This document shows positions 14,909 through 24,101 of a DNA stretch of 64,000 nucleotides, piece by piece. A model generated the notes under the pieces. It was given only the letters and a program-made list of their open reading frames with translations, did no database searches and had not been told where the DNA came from. The position numbers were made by a program, and so were the translations under genes. This DNA comes from Rurimicrobium sp040387755 (lineage in GTDB: Bacteria; Bacteroidota; Bacteroidia; Chitinophagales; Chitinophagaceae), in assembly GCA_040387755.1 (NCBI GenBank), contig JAZKDB010000001.1, forward strand, positions 806,001-870,000, written 5' to 3'. Each line of letters starts with the position of its first letter. Within the stretch, counting starts at the first letter, position 1.

Positions 14909-15679
14909 ATGAAAGCTAATAATTATTTCCTCTTGCTGGTGGCCTTTTTTATGACATTTGCTGTTCATGCTCAAAAAGACCTTTTTAAATCTACAAAATT
15001 ACCTGCCAGAAAAGGTTTTTTGCTTGGTGCCAATGCTGGTTTTGATATGCCTGGAGCTGATTTGGCCAATCGTTTTGGTAACAGTTATCGTATAGGGCCT
15101 TCAATGCATTATAAAACCAAGAACAATTGGATTTTTGGTGTAAAATTTGATTTTAATAACGGTGATCAAATTAGAGAAGACTCCTTATTCGTCGGAATTA
15201 AAGATCAGTCTGGTACGCTCATCAATCAGGACGGTCAAAGATTGGGCGTTAATACTTACCGACGTGGATATATGACTGGAATTGAAGTTGGTCACATTTT
15301 TAATACTTCCAAATCAATTTCTGATAATGGTATATTGGTGATGACCGGATTGGGCTTTATGCAACATAGAATCCTTATTCAGGACAAGGGAGAGTCGATT
15401 TTGTCTATCAGAGGAGACTACAAAAAGGGCTATGACCGATTGGCTAATGGTATATACATTGAGCAGTATCTTGGCTATTTATATTTATCAGATAATGGCC
15501 TTATAAATTTTCATGTGGGCTTGGATGTAGCAATTGGTTTTACACAAGGCCGAAGGGATTTTTTGTATGATGTAAGAAAATCAGGTACAGAGAATAGAAC
15601 TGATATTTTGTTCGGATTTAGAGGCGGTTGGTATTTGCCAATGTTTAAACGAAAATCTGAAGAATTCTTCTTCGAATAG
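14909..15679 (+). CDS. Conserved secreted protein, probable outer-membrane beta-barrel
   Basis: I do not recognise a named family. The 256-residue protein has a clear signal peptide (MKANNYFLLLVAFFMTFAVHAQ) and then alternating glycine- and aromatic-rich strands (GFLLGANAGFDMPG, WIFGVKFDFNNGD, GYMTGIEVGHIF, GILVMTGLGFMQH, LINFHVGLDVAIGF, ILFGFRGGWYLP) typical of small Bacteroidota outer-membrane barrels. It ends only 4 bp before waaA and probably shares its transcript, so an envelope role is consistent with context. Confidence 0.75.
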   Translation: MKANNYFLLLVAFFMTFAVHAQKDLFKSTKLPARKGFLLGANAGFDMPGADLANRFGNSYRIGPSMHYKTKNNWIFGVKFDFNNGDQIREDSLFVGIKDQSGTLINQDGQRLGVNTYRRGYMTGIEVGHIFNTSKSISDNGILVMTGLGFMQHRILIQDKGESILSIRGDYKKGYDRLANGIYIEQYLGYLYLSDNGLINFHVGLDVAIGFTQGRRDFLYDVRKSGTENRTDILFGFRGGWYLPMFKRKSEEFFFE

Positions 15680-15683
15680 ACTT

Positions 15684-16937
15684 ATGTTGTTATTCTACAG
15701 ACTATTTATTTTTTTATATGCCTCAATGCTGCGGGTAGCGTCTTTGTTTAATCCGAAAGCAAAGTTGTTTGTAGATGGCAGAAAAGATCTTTTATTAAAA
15801 ATTAAAGCGCAAATGGGGAATGAGCTACGTCCCCGCATCTGGATGCACTGTGCCTCATTGGGCGAATTTGAACAAGGTAGACCAGTGTTGGAGGCTATAC
15901 GTGCTCAATATCCCCAGTATGTTATAGTTCTGAGCTTTTTTTCTCCATCCGGATATCAGGTAATGAAGAAATATAAGGGCGCTGATTATGTTTATTATTT
16001 ACCCATTGATACTGCAAGTAATGCCAAGCAATTTGTATTAAATATTAATCCTGCATTAGCCATTTTTGTCAAATACGATTTGTGGTATTACTATCTGTCG
16101 GAGCTGAATAAAAAGCAGATTCCGGCCATATTGATTGATGCAATCTTTCGTAATCAGCAGGGATTTTTTAAGTGGTATGGAGCTGTTCAGCGCCAGATGC
16201 TTCATTTATTGACCCACATTTTTGTGCAAAATGAGCAGTCGATTCAGTTATTAAGTGCAATTAATGTACATCATGCAACTGTAGCAGGAGATACTCGTTT
16301 CGACAGGGTTTTGTCTGTGGCACAATCTGTATCCTCGATTGATAGAATTGAGCAATTATCCAGACGTTTCAAATTGTTAATTGCAGGTAGTACATGGGCC
16401 GAGGATGAAGAATTACTGGCTACGATTTTACCAAGTCTTCCTCCGGACTGGAAATTGATTATTGTTCCACATGATGTTGATGAGCCACGAATTTTAAGTG
16501 TTGAAAAACTCTTTGGAGGAAGAATTAAAAGATGGTCTGAATGGCAGGACAATAATCTGGATAAACAGGTTTTAGTCATCGACACTATTGGTTTGTTATT
16601 AAAATTATACCGCTATGGCCATTTGGCCTGGATAGGAGGAGGCTTGGGAAAAGGTGGTGTACATAATGTCTTAGAAGCGGCCGTTTACGGAATACCATGT
16701 GCTTATGGCCCGGTACATCATAAATATCAGGAAGCGATAGAACTGATTGACAATCAGGCTGCTGTTAGCTGCCATTCAGCTGAGCAGTTTAAGGATTTCT
16801 TTATGAAAATACTTGTGGATGACTCTTTCTCAGAATCTTATTCAATAGCAGCAAAGGAGTACGTAGCATCCAGAGGTGGGGCAACCCCCGTTATAATAGA
16901 TTATTTAGAAGCAAAAAACTGGTTAAGGATATTGTAG
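15684..16937 (+). CDS. waaA: 3-deoxy-D-manno-octulosonic acid (KDO) transferase
   Basis: Membrane-associated GT-B glycosyltransferase that attaches KDO to lipid IVA in LPS core synthesis. The 417-residue protein begins with a membrane-anchor stretch and RVASLFNPKAKLFVDGRK, followed by the diagnostic HCASLGEFEQGRPVLEAIR (catalytic Glu region, about 50-70), FSPSGYQVMKKY, a second-domain start GSTWAEDEELL, and GGGLGKGGVHNVLEAAVYG-PCAYGPVHHKYQEA near the C-terminus for CMP-KDO binding. Its 3' end overlaps the convergent acidic hypothetical gene by 37 bp. Confidence 0.95.
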   Translation: MLLFYRLFIFLYASMLRVASLFNPKAKLFVDGRKDLLLKIKAQMGNELRPRIWMHCASLGEFEQGRPVLEAIRAQYPQYVIVLSFFSPSGYQVMKKYKGADYVYYLPIDTASNAKQFVLNINPALAIFVKYDLWYYYLSELNKKQIPAILIDAIFRNQQGFFKWYGAVQRQMLHLLTHIFVQNEQSIQLLSAINVHHATVAGDTRFDRVLSVAQSVSSIDRIEQLSRRFKLLIAGSTWAEDEELLATILPSLPPDWKLIIVPHDVDEPRILSVEKLFGGRIKRWSEWQDNNLDKQVLVIDTIGLLLKLYRYGHLAWIGGGLGKGGVHNVLEAAVYGIPCAYGPVHHKYQEAIELIDNQAAVSCHSAEQFKDFFMKILVDDSFSESYSIAAKEYVASRGGATPVIIDYLEAKNWLRIL

Positions 16938-17686
16938 AAAATCTGCTCACTAAAGCCATCTTCTTTCCAACCATACAAAGTTGTAATCCCTGAGTTTTCT
17001 AAAAATTGATGTGCTTCTTCCTTGCTTTCACAGATATTCAATTCATTCAGTATTTCGTCGTATGCTTCAGGATTATTTCCAAATAATTCTGAAATGAAAT
17101 TGTACTTATCGTTAATGCCAATATAACTTCTGATATCCTTGCTCCAAAGCTTAAAATCACTCATTGATTTTTGTGCTGAGGTTATTGGGGTTTCTTCTTT
17201 TTCTATATCCAACACAAAGTTGATTCTTTCACTTTCTTCGGTGCTGGTTTCCAAATCTGATAAAATCTCCTCTTCAAGACTTATGTCTTCAAAAATGAAA
17301 TCATTCTCTTCCACATTTTCTTCATCATCGCTTATTTCTTCCTCAAAAGAATAGACGTCGTTCTTGTCTTCTTGTTCCACTTCCTTCAATCCAGAATGCT
17401 CTTTTTCTGTTTCGATATCTTCGGATTCAAATTTAGTTTCTTCATTTTTTTCACCCCCCACTTGTTCGTCAGGCATGATGGTAGGTGCAGATTCTTCTGT
17501 TTGTCCAATCTCATTTTCAGTTGGTTTCCCTTCATTTGTAGTCACCGATGAAGTTTTGATCTGTAATAGCACTTCGTACAAATCACGCGTATACTGCAAC
17601 AGTAAATCTCTTTCGATAGTGCTCAAAACTGAAGCAGATGTACTTAATGATTCTAATTTCTGAAGTATGGATTTTACCTGTTCCAT
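16901..17686 (-). CDS. Conserved hypothetical acidic protein
   Basis: Family not recognised. The 261-residue protein has three parts: a helical N-terminus (about 1-45, MEQVKSILQKLE... DLYEVLLQIK), a very Glu/Asp-rich low-complexity middle (about 50-165), and a folded-looking C-terminus (about 170-261, LWSKDIRSYIGINDKYNFISELFGNNPEAYDEILNELNICE). The C-terminal NDKYNFISELF and YDEILNELN segments look conserved and make it unlikely to be a chance frame. It reads into the last 37 bp of waaA on the opposite strand. It is 46 bp downstream of gmk and may share the dnaX-gmk transcript. Function unknown. Confidence 0.78.
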   Translation of the reverse strand: MEQVKSILQKLESLSTSASVLSTIERDLLLQYTRDLYEVLLQIKTSSVTTNEGKPTENEIGQTEESAPTIMPDEQVGGEKNEETKFESEDIETEKEHSGLKEVEQEDKNDVYSFEEEISDDEENVEENDFIFEDISLEEEILSDLETSTEESERINFVLDIEKEETPITSAQKSMSDFKLWSKDIRSYIGINDKYNFISELFGNNPEAYDEILNELNICESKEEAHQFLENSGITTLYGWKEDGFSEQIFYNILNQFFASK

Positions 17687-17732
17687 GCTATTCTGTTTTT
17701 TTTTGATAATAAAAAATTGACTTTCAGATGTG

Positions 17733-18302
17733 CTATTTTTTTAAATACTCAGCAACGATTTGTATTAAAGTAGTTGTTGCTGACTCTAAATCATCATTGA
17801 CAATAATATGGTCAAATAGAGGTGCAAAACTTAATTCGTAGGCAGCTTTGTCAATTCGCTCTGTCAATGATTCCGGAGTTTCCGTCCCTCTGTTTTCTAA
17901 CCGCTTTTTAAGAGTTTCGATAGATGGGGCCTGTATGAATATTGATTTAGCCTTTTCTCTGTATTGACCCTGAACATTTAATGCACCTTTGACATCAATA
18001 TCTACTAACGGGACTTTTGATTGATTCCAGATTCTGTTAATCTCGTTTTTGAGGGTACCATAATATTTACCTTCATAAACCATTTCCCATTCTATAAATT
18101 CATTTGCAGCAATAGAATCCTGAAATTGTTGCACACTGATGAAATGATAATCCTGACCATCAATTTCGCCCGCTCGAGGACTTCTGGTACAAGCCGAAAT
18201 GGAAAATGCAAGCTCAGGGAATTTTGCCATCAAACGCTTGGTTAGAGTGGATTTTCCTGAACCCGAAGGGGCAGTGATGATAATAATTTTCTCAGTGGGC
18301 AT
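17733..18302 (-). CDS. gmk: Guanylate kinase
   Basis: Phosphorylates GMP to GDP with ATP. The 189-residue protein has the P-loop APSGSGKST (Lys17), the GMP-binding segment SISACTRSPRAGEIDGQDYHFIS (about 34-55) with the expected Arg, Tyr and Ser residues, EWEMVYEGKYYGT, and the lid RL-NRGTETPESLTERI. Length and motif order match the bacterial family. It lies 20 bp after dnaX. Confidence 0.97.
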   Translation of the reverse strand: MPTEKIIIITAPSGSGKSTLTKRLMAKFPELAFSISACTRSPRAGEIDGQDYHFISVQQFQDSIAANEFIEWEMVYEGKYYGTLKNEINRIWNQSKVPLVDIDVKGALNVQGQYREKAKSIFIQAPSIETLKKRLENRGTETPESLTERIDKAAYELSFAPLFDHIIVNDDLESATTTLIQIVAEYLKK

Positions 18303-18322
18303 GCTTATATACTTTGATATTT

Positions 18323-20119
18323 CTAATAATCGATACTCATTTTCAAAGCATCTTTAAGCTGATGTAGCATTGGGTTTTTTTCTGCCATTGCTGCAAAAAT
18401 TTCAGCCTTGCTTAATGCTCTTTCTCCGGGTTCATTTTCTGTAAGGACAAATGAATTACTGATACGAACCAACAAACCTGTTTCCTTCTTAATTAATTCC
18501 TGTATAGCACCCCGCTCAGACTGGGCATAGCTATCGGTAATGCTATTAGGCGAGGTTAAATGTAGTGAGCCTTCTTCGGGCATCTCCAGCTTTACTGTTT
18601 CAAGTGCATTGTATAGAATACTTTTATTCTCTTCTTTAAGTTGTAATTTGTAATTATTGAAAATGCGCTCCACCATTTCTATTGAGAGCTCACTCATTAA
18701 CATCTTTTGAGACTCAATTGCAAGGTTAGAGGTGTTACTGAGCATGTTTTTGGATACTCTCCTTTGCACTGAGCCAGTCTCGTTTTGTCCAAAAGGAGAA
18801 GGCTTTTTTGGCGGCTCCAGACCTTTATCCAATGTGCTTTCTGAGCTTTTATTGCTTTCTGTAACAACTGTCTCCAGAATTACCGGATTGGCATTGCTTT
18901 CTGTTTTGTTGAGCTGCGGTAGAGGTCTTTCTGTTTCGGATTTTTGGGCCGTTTGAGCATCGTTTATGATGTCAGGCTTTGGACTATCGTTTTTTTTTTC
19001 GGTGCCAGAATCTATTTTAGTTGCCTGCAATACATAACAAAGTCTGATTAAACAGAGCTCTGTATGCAATCTTCTGTTGTTGGCATTTTTATATTCCAAT
19101 TCACTTTCATTAACCACATTTAATGCAGATAAAATGAATGAGGGAGGTGCCTGTGCCGCTTTTTCGTGATAAATTGGTTTGTGATTATTGGGTACATCCA
19201 ATAGTTTGGCCATTCTGGCATCTTTACAAAGCAACAGATTTCTGAAATGTTCAGAAAACCCATTCAAAATAACATCTCCCTCAAAGCCTCTGTCCAAAAC
19301 ATCATCCAGTAATAACAAGGTTCCTGCCACATCACCAGCCAAAATGATATCAGTGATTTTAAAATAAAAATCTGCATCTAATTGATTGAGATGCTCCATT
19401 GTTGCGGCATAAGTTAGCTGGCCATTGGTAAAGCTGGATATTCTGTCCAACATTGACAAGGCATCACGCATACAACCTTCACTTTTTTGCGCAATTACGT
19501 GCAGCGCAGCCTCTTCGGCATTAATATGCTCTTTGCCGGTTATCTGAGCCAGATGCTGTACCGTGTCATTAGTGGTTATTCTTTTGAAATCAAATATCTG
19601 ACATCGGCTAAGAATAGTAGGTAGTATTTTATGTTTTTCTGTTGTGGCCAAGATAAAAATGGCGTAGGATGGTGGTTCTTCAAGAGTTTTGAGAAATGCA
19701 TTGAATGCAGCAGTACTCAACATGTGAACCTCATCAATGATATAGACTTTGTATTTGCCTTGCTGTGGAGCAAAACGTACTTGCTCTGTCAGGTTTCGGA
19801 TATCATCAACCGAATTATTAGAAGCAGCATCTAATTCGAAAATATTGAACGAAGTGTTGTTGTTAAAAGACTGGCAACTGTTACAAGTGCCACAAGCCTC
19901 CATCTCTTCTGTAGGGTGTTCACAATTCAGCGTTCGGGCTAAAATCCTTGCACAGGTTGTTTTTCCCACCCCTCTTGGTCCGCAAAACAAAAAAGCATGG
20001 GCAAGATGATTATTGCGCATGGCATTGCGTAGCGTAGTGGTAATATGCTCCTGACCCACTACTGTGTCAAAGGTTTGGGGTCTGTATTTTCTTGCTGAAA
20101 CGATATATTGGTCTGACAT
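18323..20119 (-). CDS. dnaX: DNA polymerase III subunit gamma/tau
   Basis: Clamp-loader ATPase. The 598-residue protein shows KYRPQTFDTVVGQEH, Walker A GPRGVGKTT (Lys53), a four-cysteine zinc module (Cys67, 76, 79, 82), Walker B YIIDEVHMLS, and the SRC motif LSRCQIF, with the AAA+ lid and collar to about residue 360. A Ser/Lys/Glu-rich linker (about 370-470) precedes a C-terminal tau-like region. No obvious slippery A-tract for a short gamma product was noted. It is followed by gmk. Confidence 0.96.
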   Translation of the reverse strand: MSDQYIVSARKYRPQTFDTVVGQEHITTTLRNAMRNNHLAHAFLFCGPRGVGKTTCARILARTLNCEHPTEEMEACGTCNSCQSFNNNTSFNIFELDAASNNSVDDIRNLTEQVRFAPQQGKYKVYIIDEVHMLSTAAFNAFLKTLEEPPSYAIFILATTEKHKILPTILSRCQIFDFKRITTNDTVQHLAQITGKEHINAEEAALHVIAQKSEGCMRDALSMLDRISSFTNGQLTYAATMEHLNQLDADFYFKITDIILAGDVAGTLLLLDDVLDRGFEGDVILNGFSEHFRNLLLCKDARMAKLLDVPNNHKPIYHEKAAQAPPSFILSALNVVNESELEYKNANNRRLHTELCLIRLCYVLQATKIDSGTEKKNDSPKPDIINDAQTAQKSETERPLPQLNKTESNANPVILETVVTESNKSSESTLDKGLEPPKKPSPFGQNETGSVQRRVSKNMLSNTSNLAIESQKMLMSELSIEMVERIFNNYKLQLKEENKSILYNALETVKLEMPEEGSLHLTSPNSITDSYAQSERGAIQELIKKETGLLVRISNSFVLTENEPGERALSKAEIFAAMAEKNPMLHQLKDALKMSIDY

Positions 20120-20171
20120 TTTTCTTCTGGACAGCTTGTCTTGTACTAAAGGTTAAAGGTAATTGTTGCGA

Positions 20172-20837
20172 TTAATAAAACAAGTACATTAGTCTTAACG
20201 CAAAAACATTATTAAATTGTTGTGATCTTCCGAATTCTGCATCTACATCATCCCTGACAGAAAGCATTGAATATTGAAAACGCAATCCGGCAAATAAGCC
20301 TTTGTAGACGTGTAATTGGCCCGATAAGACCAGATTGATATCCATTTTTTTGAAAGGATATTTATCAGGGTCATATTTTATACTCGGATTGTTGACATTA
20401 ATTACCTCTTTGCTATTAATCAACTGAGCATAGGATAGACCTGCTCCGAAATGATTTTTTTTCTGATCGAAAAAGTTAATTTGAACAGGTATTTCGGCAT
20501 AATTAAGCGTAATATTCTGTTTGGTAATTACGGCGATTTGACTTGTGGTGGGTTGGGCACCATTTGATTTTGCCCCTTTTTGAGCGTACAATATTTCTAA
20601 ACTGGCCGACATTTGGGGCAATAAGTGTGCATAAACTACAACGCCTGTACTAAGGCCAATATTATGGTATCCCTTATAGCTGTCTCCATCTACCTGAGTA
20701 AAATTGGCTCCACCAATAAATCCACCCACAAAGGTTTTGGGCTCTTCAACATAATAGCTTTTAGGGTTTTGAGCAAATAACAGCAGAGGGCTAAAGGCAA
20801 AAATTGACAGGGTAAATAATAAACTTAGAAATCTCAT
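20172..20837 (-). CDS. Outer-membrane beta-barrel protein, tandem paralogue 1
   Basis: PorT-like small barrel of the outer-membrane beta-barrel type common in Bacteroidota. A signal peptide (to about residue 23, LLLFAQ) is followed by NPKSYYVEEPKTF and strands such as FIGGANFTQVDGD, MSASLEILYAQKGAKS, ITLNYAEIPVQINFF and HFGAGLSYAQLI. It is clearly a duplicate of the next gene upstream (20854-21525), which is 16 bp away. The YAEIPVQ and AQKGAKSN segments are those used to recognise the family. Specific role unknown. Confidence 0.85.
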   Translation of the reverse strand: MRFLSLLFTLSIFAFSPLLLFAQNPKSYYVEEPKTFVGGFIGGANFTQVDGDSYKGYHNIGLSTGVVVYAHLLPQMSASLEILYAQKGAKSNGAQPTTSQIAVITKQNITLNYAEIPVQINFFDQKKNHFGAGLSYAQLINSKEVINVNNPSIKYDPDKYPFKKMDINLVLSGQLHVYKGLFAGLRFQYSMLSVRDDVDAEFGRSQQFNNVFALRLMYLFY

Positions 20838-20853
20838 TTGTGCATTTTGGCTT

Positions 20854-21525
20854 TTAGAACAGGTACATAACTCTTAGTACCCACATGTTATTGTATTGCT
20901 TGCCTCTGGCAAACTCAGAATCAACTTTTTCGCGAATAGGCAAAATGGAATATTGAAAACGCAGATTGGCATATAATCCTTTAATCAAATGAAGATTCGC
21001 TGAGGCGATAAAATTGATATCTCTTTTTTTGAAAGGATAATTATTCTGATCATACGGACGGACTGGACTTGTTACGATTTTTTCGTCAGAACTGATTAAC
21101 TGAGCATATGACAATCCCACTCCAACATGGCTTTTGCGTTTGTCATACACATTCAATAAGATGGGTATTTCAGCATAATTAAAATTAATGTTTTGATTGA
21201 CAATAGTAAATGAATCACTACTGGAGTTTTGTCTGAAATTGGAACGGGCACCTTTTTGCGAAAATAAAAGTTCCATACTTAAAGTGAGATCCTGAGCAAT
21301 TCTTGCATACAAAATGGCGCCGGCATTGACACCTGTTTTAAAATAACCAGCATATTTATCTCCATCTACCTGACAAAAACTGGCACCTGCCACTAGCCCG
21401 CCACTAAACAATTTGGGCTCTTCTACATAGTAGCTGGAAGGGTTTTGTGCCTGAGCACGAAAAAAAATGCTGCTTGATAAAAGGATAACGCTTAAAATTG
21501 TACCTAATTTTCTACTTTTATTCAT
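20854..21525 (-). CDS. Outer-membrane beta-barrel protein, tandem paralogue 2
   Basis: The 223-residue protein matches its neighbour along its length: NPSSYYVEEPKLF after the signal peptide, VAGASFCQVDGDKYAGY, LSMELLFSQKGARS, INFNYAEIPILLNVYDKRKSHVGVGLSYAQLI and a final strand WVLRVMYLF ending in Phe, as outer-membrane barrels do. The frame is open to 21573, but ATG 21525 starts the signal peptide (MNKSRKLGTILSVILLSS). Only 22 bp separate it from a divergent gene, so one or both promoters must lie inside coding sequence. Confidence 0.85.
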   Translation of the reverse strand: MNKSRKLGTILSVILLSSSIFFRAQAQNPSSYYVEEPKLFSGGLVAGASFCQVDGDKYAGYFKTGVNAGAILYARIAQDLTLSMELLFSQKGARSNFRQNSSSDSFTIVNQNINFNYAEIPILLNVYDKRKSHVGVGLSYAQLISSDEKIVTSPVRPYDQNNYPFKKRDINFIASANLHLIKGLYANLRFQYSILPIREKVDSEFARGKQYNNMWVLRVMYLF

Positions 21526-21547
21526 CGGTGATAAAGTAACCAGTATA

Positions 21548-21853
21548 ATGAATCTCAAAATTACACCAAACACACTAAAAAAATTAGAGCAACTTTTCGA
21601 AGAAGCTCGTTATATCATTCGTTTCGAGAAAGGTAATTTCAACTCTGGTTATTGCGTATTGGAGCAGAAAAGGGTAGTCGTAGTCAATAAATTTCTCAAT
21701 ATTGAAGGGCGTATCAATGCTTTGGTAGAGATTTTACCAACCATTCATCTGGTAGAAGAGGAGCTCAGTACAGAATCGTTAAAATTTTATAAACAAGTTA
21801 TTGGCGAGTCTTCGGCTGGCGCAATTTCTGTTCAAACCGAAATGGATATTTAG
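21548..21853 (+). CDS. Conserved hypothetical protein (about 101 residues)
   Basis: No family name recognised. The protein begins MNLKITPNTLKKLEQLFEEARY and contains IRFEKGNFNSGYCVLEQKRVVVVNKF then LNIEGRINALVEILP, a compact alpha/beta pattern that I believe recurs in Bacteroidota genomes as a short hypothetical protein. The ATG at 21548 is chosen over an earlier one at 21467 that lies inside the divergent barrel gene. It ends 5 bp before the MBL-fold hydrolase gene and is likely co-transcribed with it. Confidence 0.8.
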   Translation: MNLKITPNTLKKLEQLFEEARYIIRFEKGNFNSGYCVLEQKRVVVVNKFLNIEGRINALVEILPTIHLVEEELSTESLKFYKQVIGESSAGAISVQTEMDI

Positions 21854-21858
21854 AAAGT

Positions 21859-22620
21859 ATGCGCATTACATTTTTAGGTTCCGGAACTTCACAGGGTGTA
21901 CCCGTAATTGCTTGCCCATGCGCGATTTGCACTTCAGCAGATACCAGAGATAATCGTTTGCGGTCTTCGATTCTAATTGAAACAGACGAGGTCTCCATTG
22001 TTGTTGACAGTGGCCCGGATTTTCGCTATCAAATGTTGCGACATAAGGTGACGAAACTGGATGCGATTGTATTTACCCATGGCCACAAAGATCATACAGC
22101 AGGGCTTGACGATGTGCGCGCCTACAATTATTTTCAGCAAAAAGAAATGGATATTTATGCAAGCCTTGAAACACAAGAGGTATTGCATAGAGAATTTCAA
22201 TACATTTTTCAAAATTCAAGTTATCCGGGAGTGCCACAAATCAAAATTCATGATTTGAGAAATGAGCCCTTTAACATTAATGGTTTGAAGATTATACCTA
22301 TTCGGGTTCTGCATTATAAAATGGAAGTTTTTGGTTTCCGGATTGGCGATTTTACCTATATCACTGATGCGAATTTTATTGCACCTGAGGAAATGGATAA
22401 AGTTCGCGGTTCAAAAGTTCTTGTACTGAATGCGCTTCGTCTTGAGCATCACATTTCACATTTCACACTTGCCGAGGCTATAGAAGTAGCTCAGGAGTTG
22501 AATTGTGAACAAACCTATTTTACGCACATCAGTCATCAATTGGGCCTTCATCAGGAAGTAAATCAGAGCTTACCTGATAATATCTATCTGGCATACGACG
22601 GATTGGTCCTGGAGCTTTAA
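21859..22620 (+). CDS. MBL-fold metallo-hydrolase (PhnP-like)
   Basis: The 253-residue beta-lactamase-fold hydrolase has the metal motif THGHKDH (His74, His76, Asp78, His79), an N-terminal GSGTSQGVPVIACPCAICTS with three cysteines, SGPDFRYQ, and later FTYITDAN and a His in RLEHHISHF and THISHQLG. The overall pattern is that of the PhnP / lipoate-octanoyl-like MBL phosphodiesterase group. No phosphonate genes lie nearby, so the substrate (perhaps a cyclic phosphodiester) cannot be assigned. It pairs with the preceding 101-residue gene. Confidence 0.9.
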   Translation: MRITFLGSGTSQGVPVIACPCAICTSADTRDNRLRSSILIETDEVSIVVDSGPDFRYQMLRHKVTKLDAIVFTHGHKDHTAGLDDVRAYNYFQQKEMDIYASLETQEVLHREFQYIFQNSSYPGVPQIKIHDLRNEPFNINGLKIIPIRVLHYKMEVFGFRIGDFTYITDANFIAPEEMDKVRGSKVLVLNALRLEHHISHFTLAEAIEVAQELNCEQTYFTHISHQLGLHQEVNQSLPDNIYLAYDGLVLEL

Positions 22621-22648
22621 TTTAGAGCACCAAGGGTATTTCAATAAT

Positions 22649-22682
22649 AAAAGGTTTTGAAGTTAAAACTTCAAAACCTTTT
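22649..22682. terminator. Bidirectional terminator between MBL hydrolase and thiolase
   Basis: A perfect 16-bp stem (22649-22664 with 22667-22682, AAAAGGTTTTGAAGTT arms) with A- and T-rich flanks serves both convergent genes. Confidence 0.85.
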
Positions 22683-22706
22683 ATTTATAACATTTTTTTG
22701 AAAATG

Positions 22707-23912
22707 CTATGCTCTTTCTATGATTACTGCATAACCTTGGCCTACGCCGATACACATTGTAATTAATGCATATTTTTTGTTGCGTTCTTGTAATTCAATT
22801 GCGGCAGAATTGAGGATGCGTGCACCACTCATCCCTAATGGATGTCCCAAAGCAATAGCACCACCATTAACATTAATGCGGGGGTCGTTGTCTGCTAATC
22901 CGAAAGCACGGATAACTGCAAGGCTTTGAGCTGCAAATGCTTCGTTCAATTCGATAATGTCAATGTCATTCATCGTCAATCCTGCTTTTTTTAATGCTAT
23001 TTCAGAAGCCGGTACTGGACCAATACCCATTATGCGCGGTTCTACACCTGCCACACCTGAGCTTACGATTCTTGCACGGGGGCTTAAATTGTGTGTTTTT
23101 ATGGCACTTTCTGAGGCAAATAGAACTGCAGCTGCCCCATCATTTAAGCCAGAGGCATTACCGGCTGTAACAGTTCCATCCTTCCGGAAAGATGGTCGTA
23201 ATTGACTCAAGCCCTCAATTGTAGTATTGGGTTTTACAAATTCATCTTGTGTAAACAATTTTGGATCTCCCTTCTTCTGTGGGATACTGACCGTCATTAT
23301 TTCTTTACTTAATCGTCCACTTTGCTGTGCTGCTGCTGCTTTTTGTTGAGAATTAAAAGAGAATAAATCCTGATCGGCACGCGAAATATGGTCTCTGTCA
23401 GCTAGGTTTTCGGCGGTTTCTCCCATTGCATCTACTCCGTACATTTCCTTCATTTTGGGGTTGATAAAACGCCATCCGAATGTAGAGTCAAAGAGTTGTG
23501 TGTCGCCGCCAAATGGGCTTGCCGATTTTGACATGACCAAAGGCCCCCTTGTCATGTGTTCAACACCGCCTGAAATCATTATATCTGCATCACCTACTTG
23601 TATAGCTCTTGACGCTGATATGGCTGCTGACAAGCCCGATGCACATAGTCTGTTTACGGTTTCTCCGGGTACAGAATAGGGAAGGCCTGCTAATAATGAG
23701 GCCATACGAGCAACATTTCTGTTGTCTTCTCCGGCCTGATTAGCACAACCCAAAATAACATCAGTTATCAGTTTCGGATCAACATTTGAATTACGCTGCA
23801 TTAATTCTTTAATCACCATGGCTGCCAGGTCGTCTGTACGAATTGCAGAAAGAGAGCCTTTTAAACTACCAATTGGAGTACGAATGCCATCAATGATATA
23901 TGCGCTGTTCAT
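22707..23912 (-). CDS. paaJ: 3-oxoadipyl-CoA / acetyl-CoA acyltransferase (thiolase)
   Basis: Degradative thiolase of 401 residues. Active-site Cys in NRLCASGLSAA (about residue 91), His in GGAIALGHPLGMSGAR and second Cys in TMCIGVGQG are present. From memory, long stretches are close to E. coli PaaJ (DGIRTPIG, VILGCANQAGEDNRNVARMA-LLAGLP, GWRFINP, AGVEPRIMGIGPVPA), favouring 3-oxoadipyl-CoA thiolase, the last step of phenylacetate breakdown, over a general fatty-acid thiolase. The ATG at 23912 (MNSAYIIDGIRTP) is used rather than the longer open frame. It is not in either paa cluster but lies between them. Confidence 0.88.
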   Translation of the reverse strand: MNSAYIIDGIRTPIGSLKGSLSAIRTDDLAAMVIKELMQRNSNVDPKLITDVILGCANQAGEDNRNVARMASLLAGLPYSVPGETVNRLCASGLSAAISASRAIQVGDADIMISGGVEHMTRGPLVMSKSASPFGGDTQLFDSTFGWRFINPKMKEMYGVDAMGETAENLADRDHISRADQDLFSFNSQQKAAAAQQSGRLSKEIMTVSIPQKKGDPKLFTQDEFVKPNTTIEGLSQLRPSFRKDGTVTAGNASGLNDGAAAVLFASESAIKTHNLSPRARIVSSGVAGVEPRIMGIGPVPASEIALKKAGLTMNDIDIIELNEAFAAQSLAVIRAFGLADNDPRINVNGGAIALGHPLGMSGARILNSAAIELQERNKKYALITMCIGVGQGYAVIIERA

Positions 23913-24101
23913 TTGTGTTTGAATGTTTATTGTTAAAATCGGTGCAAAACTAAGTTTTATTGACAACTTGTTGCCTCGACTATACGTATTTTCTATTATA
24001 GTTTTGTTGTAATGATAATATTAAATTTTTGTGTAAATTTGAATTGCCAAAAACCGTGTTAGAATATAAATATTTTTTTCTTATCCTTTAATTACTTTTT
24101 T

